Shown here: one piece after another, positions 15,360 to 16,863 of the stretch | Position numbering within the stretch: the first letter of the stretch is position 1 | Layout of the letters: each line of letters starts with the position of its first letter | Made by a program: the position numbers and the translations under genes | Source of the DNA: Methylococcaceae bacterium | Lineage (GTDB): Bacteria; Pseudomonadota; Gammaproteobacteria; Methylococcales; Methylomonadaceae | Direction: 5' to 3' | Assembly (NCBI GenBank): GCA_030699345.1 | Contig: JAUYMX010000067.1 | Location: 1-16,863 of the forward strand | Length of the DNA stretch: 16,863 bases | Notes under the pieces: model-generated | Told to the model about the DNA's origin: nothing | What the model saw: only the letters and a program-made list of their open reading frames with translations | Database searches by the model: none

Positions 15360-15377
15360 AAACACCCGAGGCATTTA

Positions 15378-15992
15378 ATGACTAAAAATATCGCCGAACA
15401 GCGATTGAGCGAACAAGTTTTGGCCGAGCATCGCCCCGTGCTGTTCCGTTACGCGCTATTACAATTGCGCGACCACGAATTGGCAGACGATGCGGTACAG
15501 GAAACCTTGTTGGCGGCTTGGCAAGCTGCGTCGAACTTTGAAGGCAAGGCCAGCCTGCGCAGTTGGTTGATCGGCATTTTGAAGCACAAAATTGCCGACC
15601 ACTGGCGACGTAGCGTCCGCGAAGTCGTCACGCCGGAATTAGATCAAATCGATGCCGACAAAAGTGCAGTAGACGAAGACGATTTTTTTACCAGCAACGG
15701 CGAATGGCATAGCGGACCCAGCGCTTGGAACGACCCGGAAGCCGCACTCAAGCAACAGGAGTTCTGGATAATCTACGAGACCTGCCAGGACAACCTGCCG
15801 CCGCAAATGGCCAAGGTGTTTATGCTGCGCGAACTGGTCGGCCTGGACGCTGATGAAGTGTGCCGTGAAACCGGACTGAGCACTGCCAATTACTGGGTCA
15901 CCATGCATCGAGCACGGCTACGGCTGCGTGAATGTTTGGAAATTCGCTGGTTCAATAATCCAAAACCAACAAAGGAAAACCACCATGCGTAA
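15378..15992 (+). CDS. ECF-type sigma-70 family sigma factor
   Basis: The protein has 204 residues. Sigma region 2 spans about 17-80 (LFRYALLQLRD, then DDAVQETLLAAW at 37-48, and a region-2.4-like RSWLIGILKHKIADHWRR). Region 4 spans about 125-190, with the helix-turn-helix around LDADEVCRETGLSTANYWVTMHRARLRLR (156-184). The linker between them is long and acidic with a WHSGPSAWNDPE segment. GAGG (15368-15371) precedes the ATG. The gene overlaps the anti-sigma gene by 8 bp, so it is probably held inactive by that partner until a signal arrives. In bufferin operons such a sigma factor drives the metallophore genes; that role here is inferred from the bufA-like gene downstream. With only 18 bp after the PiT gene it may share its transcript or use a promoter inside it. 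Confidence 0.92.
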   Translation: MTKNIAEQRLSEQVLAEHRPVLFRYALLQLRDHELADDAVQETLLAAWQAASNFEGKASLRSWLIGILKHKIADHWRRSVREVVTPELDQIDADKSAVDEDDFFTSNGEWHSGPSAWNDPEAALKQQEFWIIYETCQDNLPPQMAKVFMLRELVGLDADEVCRETGLSTANYWVTMHRARLRLRECLEIRWFNNPKPTKENHHA

Positions 15993-16185
15993 CTGTCGAG
16001 ACATCACATTGCTTATTTCCAAAGAATTAGACAACGAATCGACTTTATCCGAGCGGTTCGCTGTCGGCTTGCATGTACTGATGTGTAGCCGCTGCCGAAA
16101 TTTCCAGACCCAGTCCAAGTTCATCAGCAAAGCGGCTCATCGTTTTACCGAGCAGCTAGAAGACCAGTCAGAGAAAAAGTTGTAA
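15985..16185 (+). CDS. Small zf-HC2 anti-sigma factor
   Basis: The 66-residue product starts at MRNCRD; AGGA (15973-15976) is correctly placed and the gene begins inside the last codons of the sigma gene. It has the zinc-binding anti-sigma signature H-x3-C-x2-C (His30, Cys34, Cys37), plus Cys4 as a possible further ligand. No membrane segment is present, so it is cytosolic, unlike the larger ZAS anti-sigma factors. These proteins bind their ECF sigma factor and release it on redox, metal or other stress. Small soluble zf-HC2 proteins after the sigma gene are common in bufferin-type operons. An upstream in-frame ATG at 15928 would lie deep in the sigma gene and has no ribosome site. Confidence 0.85.
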   Translation: MRNCRDITLLISKELDNESTLSERFAVGLHVLMCSRCRNFQTQSKFISKAAHRFTEQLEDQSEKKL

Positions 16186-16288
16186 GGAATGCTGCAGGCT
16201 AACGACTAACTGTTCGTCAGCTGAGCGAAAACGCTTGGTTCTGCTTTCAACCGCTAGGTAATTAAATCGGAACCATTCATCGAATCCA

Positions 16289-16360
16289 ATGTAGGGGCGA
16301 ATTTATTCGCCTCATGGGCTTCGATATTGTCCCACTGGGCGAATGAATTCGCCCCTACAT
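16289..16360. repeat. Long palindrome with 23-bp arms between anti-sigma and bufferin genes
   Basis: ATGTAGGGGCGAATTTATTC (16289 on, arm to 16311) pairs with 16338-16360; 22 of 23 positions match, with a 26-nt loop in which TGGG/CCCA can pair further. The arms resemble the 45-bp palindromes at 2773 and 13837 with GGGG in place of GGTG. It occupies most of the 241-bp gap and could act as an attenuator or RNA stabiliser, or may be only a dispersed repeat. No T-run follows the right arm. Confidence 0.85.
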
Positions 16361-16426
16361 CAGAATGTTGCTTAACAACGCTGAATTGTTACATTAAATC
16401 AACAAATCAAAAACTTAAGGAAATTT

Positions 16427-16690
16427 ATGTCTACTTCAAAAAACACATCCGGTTTGATATTGGCTACTGCGGCAGCAGCTTTATTTATATCCGGATCAGC
16501 AATGGCTGCAGAGCAAGGCGCTACGCAAGAAGCAAAGGTTAATTGCGGCGGTATCAACGCTTGCAAAGGTCAATCTGCCACCAGCGCATGCAACGGTCTA
16601 AATGCCTGTAAAGGCCAAGGCGTAAACACCGTGACTAAAAAAGAATGCGACGAAAAAGGTGGCAAGGTGTTACCTACGCCGGCAAAGTAA
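16427..16690 (+). CDS. BufA2-like periplasmic bufferin-type metallophore precursor
   Basis: The 87-residue precursor has a signal peptide (hydrophobic core about residues 9-23, likely cleavage after AMA at 25-27). The mature part has two copies of a C-x-G-x-N-A-C-K-G-Q motif (Cys40/46 and Cys55/61), then Cys74 in KKECDEKGGKV. This matches the BufA2 group of bufferins, ribosomal peptides whose cysteines are modified by an MNIO (DUF692, BufB) enzyme with a DUF2063 partner (BufC) and which bind copper or other metals in the periplasm. TAAGGAAA (16416-16423) precedes the ATG. The ECF sigma and zf-HC2 anti-sigma genes directly upstream match known bufferin operons. The modifying genes are not in view: an IS66-like element starts 35 bp after the stop. 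Without them the peptide might stay unmodified. Confidence 0.82.
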   Translation: MSTSKNTSGLILATAAAALFISGSAMAAEQGATQEAKVNCGGINACKGQSATSACNGLNACKGQGVNTVTKKECDEKGGKVLPTPAK

Positions 16691-16769
16691 CAGACGGTTT
16701 TCACCTGCAAAGGGGCAATAATCTGTAATCGTCCGTTAAAACCGTATTTTCTGACCGAAAAAAAACGTC

Positions 16770-16794
16770 ATCCTCTACATTTTTTGAAGAGGAT
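16770..16794 (+). promoter_or_regulatory. Hairpin covering the ribosome site of the IS66 tnpA
   Basis: ATCCTCT (16770-16776) pairs perfectly with AGAGGAT (16788-16794), which contains the Shine-Dalgarno GAGGA for the ATG at 16800. In transcripts entering from outside the element this stem would hide the ribosome site, a known way for insertion sequences to avoid activation by read-through. Confidence 0.5.
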
Positions 16795-16799
16795 AGATC

Positions 16800-16863
16800 A
16801 TGACATTATCAGTCCATTGGCTTAGCCACATCACTGCCTGGCAAAGCAGTGGCCTTTCGCAAG
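16800..16863 (+). CDS. tnpA: IS66-family accessory protein TnpA (N-terminus only)
   Basis: The first 21 codons read MTLSVHWLSHITAWQSSGLS then Q before the window ends. HWxxHIxAWxxSGLSQ is the hallmark N-terminus of IS66 TnpA proteins, small proteins carried with TnpB and the TnpC transposase and needed for IS66 movement. GAGGA lies 6 bp before the ATG. Confidence 0.65.
   Translation, partial: MTLSVHWLSHITAWQSSGLSQ

Larger units (their letters stand above)
16725..16863 (+). mobile_element. Left end of an IS66-family insertion sequence (partial)
   Basis: GTAATCGTCCG at 16725 resembles the GTAAGCGxC start of IS66-family inverted repeats. A tnpA-like gene begins 75 bp inside, the usual spacing. 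If the boundary is right, the 8-bp target duplication on this side would be AATAATCT (16717-16724). The right end, tnpB and tnpC lie beyond the window, so the element and its boundary remain provisional. Confidence 0.6.

Noticed and set aside
16269..16291. GGAACC at 16269 considered as the -35 of an ECF promoter for the bufferin gene.
   Set aside because: No matching -10 at 16-17 bp; it runs into the palindrome. Not enough to call a promoter.
16694..16745. ACGGTTTT/AAAACCGT inverted repeat followed by a few Ts, considered as a terminator of the bufferin gene.
   Set aside because: The arms are 36 nt apart, AT-rich, and span the proposed IS66 boundary; likely chance.

Overview
The window looks like part of a gammaproteobacterial chromosome, most likely a diazotrophic methanotroph-type organism (order Methylococcales). 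That placement is inference: it rests on a nifQ gene at the left edge, a bufferin-type metallophore operon at the right edge, moderate GC content, and many short palindromic repeats of a kind common in such genomes. No 16S rRNA or methane oxidation gene is present to confirm it.

Left block (1-2524). The last codons of a probable [2Fe-2S] ferredoxin are followed 2 bp later by nifQ, the end of a nitrogen-fixation operon. A LysR-type regulator (minus strand) then faces an FMN-dependent azoreductase (azoR, plus strand) across a short divergent promoter with a T-N11-A palindrome. Downstream of azoR, a yceI-like gene keeps its signal peptide and first residues but is cut off by a repeat mosaic.

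Repeat mosaic 1 (2525-3163) has no intact gene. It holds a 142-bp core repeat interrupted by an 80-bp MITE-like insert with terminal inverted repeats and an 8-bp target duplication, a 45-bp palindrome, a REP-like segment, and an 11-bp inverted repeat in the leader of the next gene.

Central gene (3164-11887). One uninterrupted 2907-residue frame encodes a cyclic beta-1,2-glucan synthase (NdvB/ChvB/Cgs type): a membrane glycosyltransferase, a glucoamylase-like domain and a GH94 phosphorylase module. No glucan exporter gene is next to it in the window.

Small-gene block (11992-13431, all minus strand, visibly AT-richer). It holds a VapC/PIN toxin with a DUF2281-like antitoxin in an ATGA overlap, a small antitoxin-like protein coupled through TAATG to a DUF2442 gene broken by two compensating frameshifts, and a stub matching the N-terminus of a large DNA methylase/restriction protein. 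This looks like worn defence and toxin-antitoxin DNA.

Repeat mosaic 2 (13641-14150) carries two more copies of the core and one of the palindrome, in the same orientation as mosaic 1. The glucan synthase and toxin-antitoxin block therefore sits between long direct repeats.

Right block (14201-16863). A PiT-type phosphate/anion transporter is broken by one homopolymer frameshift. Next come an ECF sigma factor, an overlapping small zf-HC2 anti-sigma factor, a long hairpin (23-bp arms), and a signal-peptide Cys-rich BufA2-like bufferin precursor. The left end of an IS66-type element begins 35 bp after the bufferin stop, just where the modifying enzyme genes (bufB/bufC) would be expected.
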